A DNA stretch of 64,000 bases from Mycobacterium sp. 852002-51057_SCH5723018 (GTDB lineage Bacteria; Actinomycetota; Actinomycetes; Mycobacteriales; Mycobacteriaceae). The stretch is taken from assembly GCF_001667035.1 (NCBI RefSeq), contig NZ_LZIR01000127.1, forward strand, positions 62,001-126,000, read 5' to 3'. The notes below the pieces were generated by a model, which saw nothing but the letters and a program-made list of their open reading frames with translations, did no database searches and had not been told where the DNA came from. The stretch's first letter is position 1, and the number at the start of each line of letters is the position of its first letter. Position numbers and translations under genes: made by a program. Below are positions 25,445 through 33,027 of the stretch, piece by piece.

Positions 25445-27736
25445 CTAGTCTTCCTTGGTGATCAGCTTCCGCAGCGCGACGCGGTCGGGCCGAAGCAGGT
25501 CGTCGATGCGGGGGCGGTTCACCTCGGCGACGATGATCTCGCCGACTTCTTGATTGACCTCGCTGAAGATCCCGTGGGACTTCATCTTCGAGGTCTGATA
25601 CAGGTTGTCTTCGGTCGGCGTGACGTAGTACACCGCGTCGGCCTTGAAGCGGTGCACGAGCCACAGGTGGATCAGCGTCATGAGCCGCTTCTGGCGCAGC
25701 TTCTCGGCGAAGGTGTTCTGGTCGCGCACGGTGAGGATGCTGCGACCGTGGCGGTCCTTGATGGGGTCGAAGACGACGTTGGCGAGCTGCTCGTCACCGT
25801 TGCCGTAGATGCCGAGCACCAGCACGTCGGAACCGGCGCGTCGGGGCCTCAGCTGCACGCGCAGTTTCTCGCCGAGCTGGTAGTGCTCGCTCCACAGCGC
25901 CAGCCACTCCTCGAGCAACTTCTTCGGCACCTCGGTCTGCACGAGATGTTGATGCTGGGTGGAGCCCTTGCCCATCGCCTTGGTCGTCGCCGTGCGGCCC
26001 GACGAGGCGGCCAGCGCGGCGTCGCTGCGCGGGCCACCGACCAGGGTTTGCGGTGTCCGGTAAGGAGATTCGACCAGACGCATCTTGCGCTGCAGGCGAG
26101 CCAGCGCCAGCATGCCGTCCTGGCGCAGCGCGGTGGCGAACTCCTCGGCGGCGACGCCGTCGATCTGGTGGCCGCCGTAGGTGATGAAGTTGAAGACGAA
26201 GCCCATCTTGCCGAGCTCTTCGGGGAAGCGCTTCATCTCCTCGTCGGTCATCCCGGTGGTGTCCCAGTTGAACGACGGCGAGAGGTTGTAGGCCAGCATC
26301 TGGTTGGGGAACTCGGCGTGGATCGCCTCGGCGAACTGCCGGGCGTCGTCGAGATCGGCGGTCTTGGTCTCCATCCAGAGGATGTCGGCGAACGGCGCGG
26401 CCGCGAGCGACTTGGCGATCGCGTACGGAATGCCGCCGCGGATCTGGTAGTAGCCCTCCGGGGTCTTCGCCAGCTCGCAGTCCCAGGGCGAGTTGACGCC
26501 CAATTCCTTCGCCTTCTGCGTGGCCTCGTAGAGCGACGCCCGCTCGGCGAACCGGCGCCATTCCTCGGGGCTCATGCTGGGCGGCTCGTCGTCCTCACTC
26601 TCGCCGAACGCGAGGACCTCGGCCACGGCTTCGCCATAGGTCATCAGCCCCGCGTCGTCCTCCCAGGCGGCGACGAACCGGGACTCGACCTGGTCGAAGA
26701 GGTCGTCGATCGAATGCTCCCCGTTCTCCCGCCAGGCGTTGACGGCGTCGGAGATCAGCCCCTGGATGCCTTGGCGCTCAAGCCATCCGGTGGCGTTGGC
26801 GTACTCGGAGTCGGCCATCGCGTAGAGGAGATGGCCATTGAGTTCCTTGACGCCCAGTTCGTGGAAGCGCCGGACGAGCGCCAGGAAGCAGGCCTTGTAC
26901 GACGGGATGTTCACGTTGGTGGCGCCGAGCAGGAAGGGCTGGTCGCGCTCGTCGGCGCGGCTGTCCAGCAGGTTGGCCGCCTCGGCATCGGTGCGGGCCA
27001 CGATGATCCCGGGCACCCGCATGACGTCGAGCTGGAAGCGGGCGGCGTTGAGCCGCTTGATCTGTTCGTCGGAGGGCACCAGGACCTTGCCGCCCTGGTG
27101 GCCGCACTTCTTGGTGCCCGGGCGCTGGTCCTCGATGTGGTATCCGGGCACGCCGACCTCGACGAAGCGGCGGATCAGGTTGCGCACGTGCGGATCGCCG
27201 CCGTGGCCGGTGTCGGCGTCGGCGATGATGAACGGCCGGTAGTCATAGGCCGGGGTCGCGGCCCGCTGCCGCTCGCTCATGTGCAGGCGCTGGTAATGCT
27301 GGTTGCGGTCGGCGGTCAGCAGGGCCCGCACCAGCACCGCGGCGTCGTCGGGCACCTGGCTCAGCGGGTAGCTGGCCAGGTCGGGGCCGGGGTCTTCGGT
27401 GGTGGAACCCTTGGCCGACGTCGCCCAGCCCCCGAGATAGATGCCCTCGATCCCCATCCGCTTCATGCTCACGGCCTGCCCGGGCGAGTACGGCCCGAAG
27501 GTCGTGATGCTCTTCTTCACGGCGAACAGTTCCCGCAAACGCTGGTAGAAGGCGCCCGCAGCCTCGCGGGCGACGGTGTAGTCGGTGGGAATCGTGCCAC
27601 GCTGCTCCACGACTTGGCGTGCCGTGTACAGGCGGATGATCCCGTCAAAGCGCGGGTCGTCGAAGTACTGCTGGGTGGCGGCGACCTCCTGTTCGAACGG
27701 CGCGCGGACCTCGGTGTCCTTGTCGATGATGGCCAT
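25445..27736 (-). CDS. aceA: Isocitrate lyase 2 (AceA2), intact
   Basis: 763 residues. Splits isocitrate into glyoxylate and succinate in the glyoxylate shunt, and can act as methylisocitrate lyase in propionate use. KKCGHQ with catalytic Cys211 is intact, with TGHGGDPHVRN, IEDQRPGTKK and WMETKTADL nearby. The length is that of the long eukaryote-like ICL2, which in M. tuberculosis H37Rv is split into aceAa/aceAb (Rv1915/Rv1916); here the frame is unbroken. Divergent from the gene at 27905. Confidence 0.95.
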   Translation of the reverse strand: MAIIDKDTEVRAPFEQEVAATQQYFDDPRFDGIIRLYTARQVVEQRGTIPTDYTVAREAAGAFYQRLRELFAVKKSITTFGPYSPGQAVSMKRMGIEGIYLGGWATSAKGSTTEDPGPDLASYPLSQVPDDAAVLVRALLTADRNQHYQRLHMSERQRAATPAYDYRPFIIADADTGHGGDPHVRNLIRRFVEVGVPGYHIEDQRPGTKKCGHQGGKVLVPSDEQIKRLNAARFQLDVMRVPGIIVARTDAEAANLLDSRADERDQPFLLGATNVNIPSYKACFLALVRRFHELGVKELNGHLLYAMADSEYANATGWLERQGIQGLISDAVNAWRENGEHSIDDLFDQVESRFVAAWEDDAGLMTYGEAVAEVLAFGESEDDEPPSMSPEEWRRFAERASLYEATQKAKELGVNSPWDCELAKTPEGYYQIRGGIPYAIAKSLAAAPFADILWMETKTADLDDARQFAEAIHAEFPNQMLAYNLSPSFNWDTTGMTDEEMKRFPEELGKMGFVFNFITYGGHQIDGVAAEEFATALRQDGMLALARLQRKMRLVESPYRTPQTLVGGPRSDAALAASSGRTATTKAMGKGSTQHQHLVQTEVPKKLLEEWLALWSEHYQLGEKLRVQLRPRRAGSDVLVLGIYGNGDEQLANVVFDPIKDRHGRSILTVRDQNTFAEKLRQKRLMTLIHLWLVHRFKADAVYYVTPTEDNLYQTSKMKSHGIFSEVNQEVGEIIVAEVNRPRIDDLLRPDRVALRKLITKED

Positions 27737-27821
27737 GGGTCTACGCTCCTCTTCAGCAGGATTCCGCTGATCGTGAGTCTATCCCCGGGCCTGGCGCTTC
27801 AATCAGGGGTTACGTTCCCGG

Positions 27822-27836
27822 GGCAAAACTGTTGCC
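27822..27836. promoter_or_regulatory. Interrupted palindrome in the aceA2 promoter region
   Basis: GGCAA and TTGCC are separated by AACTG, 86 bases upstream of the aceA2 ATG, between the two divergent genes. The half sites resemble the TTGC-type sites of acetate regulators such as RamB, but the match is short. Confidence 0.35.
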
Positions 27837-27904
27837 ATACGGCCTCAGCGCCGCGCGCCGGCAATCAGTCACGAGAAACAGCGGCGAAGAGTAGCGTCAC
27901 CGCC

Positions 27905-28279
27905 GTGGAGACCGAAATGCGCTTCGAGCGCTGGTATCTCCCCCTGGCGGTTCCCCTCGGGCTGGGACCCGAGCGCAGCGAGGTGCGGGTGGAGGCGGGA
28001 ACGCTGCGCGTCAAGATGGGCTGGGCGTTCGAAGCCGACATTCCCTTGGCGTCGATCGCCACCGCCGCGAGGACGGACGCGCGCGTGTTATCCCGGGGCG
28101 TACACCACGCGCGCGGGCGCTGGCTGGTCAATGGGTCGGGGAAGGGCTTGGTGGCGTTGACGATAGAGCCACCGGCCCGGGCGAAATTCTCGGGAATCTC
28201 GGTGCCCCTGCGGTCGCTGTGGGTCAGCGTCACCGACCCGGATGCCCTCGTCGCCGCCTGCGCCCCGGCTCGCGCCTAG
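27905..28279 (+). CDS. Conserved hypothetical protein (Rv1914c-like position)
   Basis: 124 residues, beta-rich: METEMRFERWYLPLAVPLGLG follows the GTG start, then RVEAGTLRVKMGWAFEADIPLASI, HHARGRWLVNGSGKGLVALTIEP and a closing VSVTDPDALVAAC. No catalytic motif. TAGCGT (27892-27897) ends 7 bases before the GTG, so it may be leaderless. Its stop shares CTAG with the stop of the convergent hydrolase. A longer open frame on this strand is only antisense to aceA2. Confidence 0.75.
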   Translation: METEMRFERWYLPLAVPLGLGPERSEVRVEAGTLRVKMGWAFEADIPLASIATAARTDARVLSRGVHHARGRWLVNGSGKGLVALTIEPPARAKFSGISVPLRSLWVSVTDPDALVAACAPARA

Positions 28280-28995
28280 CGGAACTCGAGGCCGGCGCGG
28301 CGGCCCAACCAGTCCCGCTGCCGGCGCACGAATCCCGCGTCGACAACCTTCCCGTGACCCGGCACGTAAATGCCGTCGGCACCACCGATTTCGAGCACCC
28401 GATCCAGCGTCACCGGCCAGGCCGCCACATCGGAATCGCCGTCGATCGCGGGGTCGCCGGACTCCTCCACGAGGTCACCGGTGAACACCACGACCCGGCA
28501 GTCATCCCCCATCCCGGGCGCCGACACCACCAGGTCCGACGCGGTGTGGCCGCGGCCCGGGTGCTCGATGGCAACGGTGCGGCCGCCGAGGTCGACGACG
28601 GCGTCGTTGATCCCGTGTGGCGGAGGGCGCAGGGCGGCGATCGCCTGGTCGATCTGCGCGGCGTCCGCGCCGTGGCCCAGCGCGTCGCGGCGGAGCTCGT
28701 CGGTGGCCGTCGACAGGTAGTCGACCACCTCGGGCGCGCAGAACACCACCGCATCGGCGAACGCCGAGGAGCCCAGGACGTGGTCAAAGTGCTTGTGCGT
28801 CAACACAACATGCGTGACCGGCCCGCCGGCGATCCGGCGCACGTCGGCGTCGATCGCCGCCGCCTCGACGAGCGTCGTTCCGGTGTCGACGAGCAGCGTT
28901 CCCGTGCGGCCGTGCACCAGCCCGATCGTGACGTCGCAGAACGGCAGCCGGCAGCGATGCACGCCGGCGGCCGGCCGCTCCCAGGCGAAATGCAC
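28276..28995 (-). CDS. Metallo-beta-lactamase-fold hydrolase
   Basis: 239 residues. TLLVDTGTT near residue 35 and VVLTHKHFDHVLGSSAF (HxHxDH at about 87-92) supply the metal ligands, followed by HPGRGHTASDLVV and FTGDLVEESGDP, and a last His in YVPGHGKVV. A class B-type metal hydrolase such as a lactonase or thioesterase; substrate unknown. Matches Rv1913 by order. Divergent from the ArsR gene. Confidence 0.88.
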   Translation of the reverse strand: MHFAWERPAAGVHRCRLPFCDVTIGLVHGRTGTLLVDTGTTLVEAAAIDADVRRIAGGPVTHVVLTHKHFDHVLGSSAFADAVVFCAPEVVDYLSTATDELRRDALGHGADAAQIDQAIAALRPPPHGINDAVVDLGGRTVAIEHPGRGHTASDLVVSAPGMGDDCRVVVFTGDLVEESGDPAIDGDSDVAAWPVTLDRVLEIGGADGIYVPGHGKVVDAGFVRRQRDWLGRRAGLEFR

Positions 28996-29033
28996 AAGGA
29001 GGAAGGTAGCCGCCGCGGTCCGACGGTGTCAGC

Positions 29034-29078
29034 ACATGTCGGACAAAGTTGACATGTCGGGAAGTTCCGACATATATT
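29034..29078 (+). promoter_or_regulatory. Promoter and operator of the ArsR/SRPBCC pair
   Basis: TTGACA (29049-29054) and TATATT (29073-29078) are 18 bases apart, a near-consensus sigma-A promoter. Between them ATGTCGG (29054-29060) and CCGACAT (29067-29073) form an inverted repeat with a 6-base spacer; a further ACATGTCGG copy is at 29034-29042. The GTG start is 6 bases after the -10. Autorepression by the ArsR protein is the simple reading. Confidence 0.75.
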
Positions 29079-29084
29079 GCCGGC

Positions 29085-29399
29085 GTGGCCACCGCCGATC
29101 GCGTCTTTCTCGCCCTGGCGAATCCGGTGCGGCGGGAACTGCTGGAGATCCTCGCCGGGCGGCCGCTTTCCGCGGGAGAACTCAGCGACCGGTTCGAGCT
29201 CAGCCGCCCGGCCGTCGCCGAGCACCTCAAAGTGCTGCGTGACGCCGGGCTCGTGGCCGACGAGCCGCAAGGCCGCCGGCGCATCTACCGCCTGACCGCA
29301 GAGCCGCTGGCGGAGCTGGGCTCGTGGCTGCATCCGTTCGAGAAGTTCTGGCGTGCGCGGCTGGCCGGGCTCGCCGAGGCAGCAGAGGAGCTGGCATGA
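29085..29399 (+). CDS. ArsR-family transcriptional regulator
   Basis: About 104 residues, a winged helix: ADRVFLALANPVRRELLEILAGRPLSAGELSDRF then LSRPAVAEHLKVLRDAGLV as recognition helix and GRRRIYRL wing. No metal-binding Cys pair is visible, so it is the type paired with SRPBCC partners rather than a metal sensor. Starts at GTG 29085, apparently leaderless; its stop overlaps the next ATG (ATGA at 29396), coupling both genes. Confidence 0.88.
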   Translation: MATADRVFLALANPVRRELLEILAGRPLSAGELSDRFELSRPAVAEHLKVLRDAGLVADEPQGRRRIYRLTAEPLAELGSWLHPFEKFWRARLAGLAEAAEELA

Positions 29400-29818
29400 C
29401 CCGAGCAGACCTGGCCGGCAAATCTCCCGCCACCATCCGGGTGGACCAGTTCGTGGCGGCACCACCGGATAAGGTGTGGCGGCTGCTGACCGAACCGGAG
29501 CTGATGCGGCTGTGGTGGGCCGAGGGTGAGGTGGCGGCGGTGGTCGGTCACCAGTTCACCCTGGACATGCCGGGCTACGGCAAGCAGGCCTGCAAGGTGC
29601 TCGAGGTCGATCCGCCGCGCCGCTTCGTCTACACCTTCACCCCGGCCTGGACGCTCACCTGGCGCCTGGAGCCCGAGGGTGCCGGGACCCGAGTATTCTT
29701 GGAGCACAGCGGCTTTGACCTGGATGACAAAAGGATGGCCGACGCGTTCGAGCGCATGGGCACCGGCTGGCGCGGCGCCATCCTCCCCCGCCTGGCCGAC
29801 ATCGCCCCGCAGGCCTGA
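29396..29818 (+). CDS. SRPBCC/AHSA1-type protein paired with ArsR regulator
   Basis: 140 residues of the AHSA1/START-like fold: IRVDQFVAAPPDKVWRLLTEPELMRLWW, then CKVLEVDPPRRFVYTF and TRVFLEHSGFDL, with a final helix WRGAILPRLADI. ArsR-AHSA1 pairs are common in actinobacteria, and the partner probably binds a hydrophobic ligand. Coupled to the regulator by a 4-base overlap. Confidence 0.85.
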   Translation: MTRADLAGKSPATIRVDQFVAAPPDKVWRLLTEPELMRLWWAEGEVAAVVGHQFTLDMPGYGKQACKVLEVDPPRRFVYTFTPAWTLTWRLEPEGAGTRVFLEHSGFDLDDKRMADAFERMGTGWRGAILPRLADIAPQA

Positions 29819-29836
29819 GCTCCAGGAGGGCGCACT

Positions 29837-30840
29837 ATGCGCGCAGTCGTCATAACCAAGCACGGGGACCCCTCGGTGCTGCGGGTCGAGCAGCGGCCCG
29901 ACCCACCGCCGCCCGGCCCGGGCCAGCTGCGCGTCACGGTGCGCGCCGCGGGGTGAATTTCGCCGACCACCTCGCCCGGGTGGGCATGTATCCGGATGCG
30001 CCGAAACTTCCGGCGGTGGTCGGCTACGAGGTCGCCGGGACGGTAGATGCCGTCGGGGATGGTGTCGATCCCAACCGCATCGGCGAACGAGTGCTGGCCG
30101 GAACGAGATTCGGCGGCTACGCCGAAGTCGTCAACGTCGCGGCCGACGATTCCGTCGCGCTCCCCGACGCGTTGAGCTTCGAGCAGGGTGCGGCCGTGCC
30201 CGTCAACTACGCCACCGCGTGGGCGGCGCTGCACGGTTACGGATCGCTACGCGCCGGCGAGCGGGTGCTGGTGCATGCCGCCGCCGGCGGCGTCGGCATC
30301 GCGGCCGTCCAGTTCGCCAAGGCCGCCGGGGCCGAAGTGCACGGCACGGCGTCGCCGGCAAAGCATCAGAAGCTGGCGGAGCTGGGGGTGGACCGGGCGA
30401 TCGACTATCGCCGCGACGGCTGGTGGAAGGGCCTCGACCCCTACGATCTGGTGCTCGACGCGCTGGGCGGCACGTCGCTGCGCCGGTCCTATGCCCTGCT
30501 GCGCCCCGGCGGAAGGCTTGTGGCATACGGGATTTCGAACCTACAGCACGGCGAGAAGCGCTCGCTGCGCGCGGCCGCGCCGCACGCCGTGGCGATGCTG
30601 CGCGGGTTCAACCTGATCGACCAACTCTCGGAGTCCAAGGCCGTGATCGGCCTGAACATGCTGCGCCTGTGGGACGACCGCGGCACGCTCGAACCCTGGA
30701 TCACCCCGCTCGCCAAGGCGCTCGACGACGGGACGATCGCTCCCGTCGTCCACGCGGCGGTGCCGTTCGCCGAAGCGCCGCGGGCGCACCGCATGCTGGC
30801 GGCCCGGGAGAACGTCGGCAAGGTCGTTTTGGTGCCTTGA
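29837..30840 (+). pseudogene. fadB5: fadB5, quinone-oxidoreductase-like, split by a one-base frameshift
   Basis: A medium-chain NADPH:quinone oxidoreductase-type gene. The first 39 codons from ATG 29837 (behind AGGAGGG) read MRAVVITKHGDPSVLRVEQR...VTVRAAG and stop at TGA 29954. The rest continues in the -1 frame from GTG 29953 as NFADHLARVGMYPDAPKLPAVVGYEVAGTV. One missing G would restore a single ~334-residue protein, the length of M. tuberculosis FadB5 (Rv1912c). It may be inactivated, rescued by reinitiation at the overlapping GTGA, or a sequencing error. Confidence 0.8.
29953..30840 (+). CDS. C-terminal part of FadB5-like oxidoreductase (possible reinitiated product)
   Basis: 295 codons open from GTG 29953, which overlaps the TGA ending the N-terminal piece. 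It holds most of the enzyme: GYEVAGTVDAVGDGV, AVPVNYATAWAALHGYG, the NADPH loop HAAAGGVGIAAVQFAKAAGAEV and DLVLDALGGTSLRRS. The first strand of the catalytic domain is lost, so folding without it is doubtful. Confidence 0.6.
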   Translation: MNFADHLARVGMYPDAPKLPAVVGYEVAGTVDAVGDGVDPNRIGERVLAGTRFGGYAEVVNVAADDSVALPDALSFEQGAAVPVNYATAWAALHGYGSLRAGERVLVHAAAGGVGIAAVQFAKAAGAEVHGTASPAKHQKLAELGVDRAIDYRRDGWWKGLDPYDLVLDALGGTSLRRSYALLRPGGRLVAYGISNLQHGEKRSLRAAAPHAVAMLRGFNLIDQLSESKAVIGLNMLRLWDDRGTLEPWITPLAKALDDGTIAPVVHAAVPFAEAPRAHRMLAARENVGKVVLVP

Positions 30841-30874
30841 GTTTCAGCATCGCCGCATTGGCTATGTATCCCCC

Positions 30875-31318
30875 ATGGCTATCACCGACTCCCGCGAAGT
30901 CGTCATCGAGGCGACACCCGACGAGATCATGGACGTACTGTTCGACCTCGAGTCGCTGACCGAGTGGTCCTCGTTTCACAAAAAGATCGAAATCCTGGAG
31001 CGGGACGAGCAGGGCCGCCCCAGCAAATCGCGGCAGGCGGTCAAGATCGTGGGCGTCACCGATGAGCAGGTGCTGGACTATTCCGTGCACGACGACGGCG
31101 TCGGCTGGACACTGGTGAGCGCCAAACAGCAACGCGCGCAACAGGGCCGCTACACACTGACCCCCGAGGGCGACTCCACCCGCGTCCACTTCGAGCTCAC
31201 CGTCGACCCCTCCGTGCCCATCCCGGGATTCCTGGTCAAAAGGGGGGCGAAGGGGCTGATGGAAACGGCGACCGACGGCCTGCGCAAGCGCGTGCTCGAA
31301 GTCAAGCGCGACAAGTAG
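30875..31318 (+). CDS. SRPBCC (START-like) protein
   Basis: 147 residues: MAITDSREVVIEATPDEIMDVLFDLESLTEWSSF is the START-like opening with the polyketide-cyclase pattern, then beta strands (VGWTLVSAKQQRAQQGRYTL, TRVHFELTVDPSVPIPGFLV) and a C-terminal helix ending LEVKRDK. Binds a hydrophobic ligand by family. It follows fadB5 by 34 bases. Confidence 0.82.
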   Translation: MAITDSREVVIEATPDEIMDVLFDLESLTEWSSFHKKIEILERDEQGRPSKSRQAVKIVGVTDEQVLDYSVHDDGVGWTLVSAKQQRAQQGRYTLTPEGDSTRVHFELTVDPSVPIPGFLVKRGAKGLMETATDGLRKRVLEVKRDK

Positions 31319-31357
31319 TCGCTTCCGCGCCCGCGGTTCGCGAGCGACACTTTCCGT

Positions 31358-31966
31358 ATGGCATCGAGACGGGTGGGCACATTTCACCGAATCGCATCGG
31401 TCGTCGGCGGGCTGGCGCTCCTCGCCGCGCTGCCCGGCTGCGGCGGACAGCGGGGCACCCACATGACGACTCCCCTGACGCCGAAGGTGACGACCCTGGG
31501 CCGGACCGTCCCGGCGGCGCCTGCCGGCGGGCCGCTGATGATCAGCAGCCCGGCCTTCCCCGACGGGGCTCCGATCCCGGCGCAGTACACCTGCAAGGGG
31601 GCCGGCGTGGCGCCACCGCTGACGTGGTCGTCGCCGTCGGGGGCGGCGCTCGTCGTCGACGACTCCGACGCCCCGCGCGGCCCCTACGTCCACTGGATCG
31701 TGGTCGGCATCCCGCCGGGACCCGGGAACACCGCGGATGGTCAGACCCCCGCGGGGGGAAGCAGCCTGCCGAACTCGGCCGGCCAGGCCGGGTACAGCGG
31801 GCCCTGCCCGCCGGCGGGCACCGGCGCACACCACTACCGGTTCAGCCTCTATCAGCTTCCCGCCACCTTCCAGTTGTCGCCGGGACTCGTCGGTGCGCAG
31901 GCGGCACAGGCGATGGCGCGAGCCGCCTCGGCGCAGGCGCAGTTCACCGGGACACTCGAAGGCTGA
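31358..31966 (+). CDS. lppC: PEBP/YbhB-family lipoprotein LppC-like
   Basis: 202 residues. Signal sequence with lipobox LPGC near residue 27, then a phosphatidylethanolamine-binding-protein fold: LMISSPAFPDGAPIPAQYTC, DDSDAPRGPYVHWIVVGIPP (the DPDxP...H ligand-site region) and GPCPPAGTGAHHYRFSLYQL. Lipid-anchored outside the membrane. Matches lppC (Rv1911c) or its paralogue Rv1910c by position; only one copy is here. Confidence 0.8.
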   Translation: MASRRVGTFHRIASVVGGLALLAALPGCGGQRGTHMTTPLTPKVTTLGRTVPAAPAGGPLMISSPAFPDGAPIPAQYTCKGAGVAPPLTWSSPSGAALVVDDSDAPRGPYVHWIVVGIPPGPGNTADGQTPAGGSSLPNSAGQAGYSGPCPPAGTGAHHYRFSLYQLPATFQLSPGLVGAQAAQAMARAASAQAQFTGTLEG

Positions 31967-32061
31967 CGCGGCGGCTTGTTGCGGCGAGACTGCGCCCAGC
32001 GCGCGGGCCGGCGCCTCAACAGCGATCTGTGCGCAGGCTCGACGCGCCCGGCGGCCTCTCC

Positions 32062-32610
32062 CTAACCCTCAGGTGTTCGGGTGGCGAGCCGAATCAAGCC
32101 GCGGCGCAACCGTTTGTCGCGCTTGCCGGCGGCAAGCTCGATCAGGGCGATCTCGGCGACCGCCGCGACCAGTAGCGCGGCGATCGGTTCCGGTGGCGCC
32201 CAGCCGAGGGCGACCAGGTCGGGCAGCACCGATGCGGCCGCGCTCTCGTTGCGGGCGGCGACCAGGTCGCTCAGTCCGGCCTCGGTGCGCGATTGGACCA
32301 GCAGCGCCTTGGTGGCGGGCTCGGCGAGGCAGCCATCAAGGTACGCATCCATCCCGGCCGCCAGCCGGTCGGCCCCGGGCGCCAGGTCGGCCGTGGCCGT
32401 AGCGATCGAGTCCTGCAGCTCGTCGTGGAATCGGGCGTGCAGGGCGCGCACGTATTCGGCGCGGCTGGGCCAGTGTTGGTAGAAGCTACCTTTCGCCATC
32501 CCCGCCTCGGCGACGATCGCGTTGACAGAAATCCTGGCCAGGTCGGCGGTTCCAAGCAGTCGCTGCCCGGCGTCCAGCAGCGCGTTGCGACCGGGTTCGG
32601 GCGGTCTCAC
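32062..32610 (-). CDS. TetR-family transcriptional regulator
   Basis: 182 residues. The helix-turn-helix reads ISVNAIVAEAGMAKGSFYQHWPSRAEYVRAL (about residues 25-55); the rest is the ligand/dimer domain. The GTG at 32610 overlaps the stop of the upstream gene, so it is coupled to the DUF962 gene. The 20-bp palindrome at 32989-33008 upstream of that pair is its likely operator, shared with the divergent hydrolase. Confidence 0.88.
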   Translation of the reverse strand: MRPPEPGRNALLDAGQRLLGTADLARISVNAIVAEAGMAKGSFYQHWPSRAEYVRALHARFHDELQDSIATATADLAPGADRLAAGMDAYLDGCLAEPATKALLVQSRTEAGLSDLVAARNESAAASVLPDLVALGWAPPEPIAALLVAAVAEIALIELAAGKRDKRLRRGLIRLATRTPEG

Positions 32611-32942
32611 CCCGACCCCGCCCTGCGCTTGGCGCGTCGCGCCAGCATCTCCCCGTACTGCTCGCAGACGTGGATCACGCCGGTCAGTTGATACGTGATC
32701 CAGCCCTTGTGCGTGGACGGGAGGTTCTTCTCGAACAGCCGGTGGCCGATGATCTGCATGGCCCATCCGCCGACGAACATGGTGGCGCCGATCTTCGGTT
32801 TGGCGAACAGCAACGGCAGGCCGGCCGCGATGATCGGCGTGCCGACGAGATGAGCAGCCCGCACCCCCGTCGACGTGTGTTGGGTTCGGTAGTAGGCCAT
32901 CTTGTCCGCGAACGGCGCCTCGGGCGGCGGGGCTTGTTGCAT
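32607..32942 (-). CDS. DUF962 / Mpo1-like membrane protein
   Basis: 111 residues: DKMAYYRTQHTSTGVRAAHLVGTPIIAAGLPLLF, then MFVGGWAMQIIGHRLFEKNLPSTHKG, with two hydrophobic segments and conserved His (AAHLVG; IIGHRLFEKN). This is the Mpo1-like family; yeast Mpo1 is an Fe-dependent dioxygenase of 2-hydroxy fatty acids. AAGGAGGA precedes the ATG. Coupled with the TetR gene. Confidence 0.85.
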   Translation of the reverse strand: MQQAPPPEAPFADKMAYYRTQHTSTGVRAAHLVGTPIIAAGLPLLFAKPKIGATMFVGGWAMQIIGHRLFEKNLPSTHKGWITYQLTGVIHVCEQYGEMLARRAKRRAGSG

Positions 32943-32988
32943 CCCGATTCCTCCTTGTCAGGGCGTTCCTATCGTTGTAGCGTACAGT

Positions 32989-33008
32989 TTGACCGACCAG
33001 TCGGTCAA
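32989..33008. promoter_or_regulatory. 20-bp TetR-type operator between divergent genes
   Basis: TTGACCGAC and GTCGGTCAA flank a CA centre, exact symmetry of 9-bp arms. It lies between the DUF962/TetR pair and the hydrolase gene and directly follows a -10 like TACAGT (32983-32988, plus strand), so binding would block the rightward promoter. The GACCGACCNGTCGGTC core is typical of actinobacterial TetR sites. Confidence 0.75.
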
Positions 33009-33027
33009 CGCGCGAGAGGAATTGCCC

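Noticed and set aside
25160..27904. Very long open frame on the plus strand opposite aceA2
   Set aside because: It is antisense to a clearly conserved isocitrate lyase gene; only its last part from 27905 reads as a real small protein.
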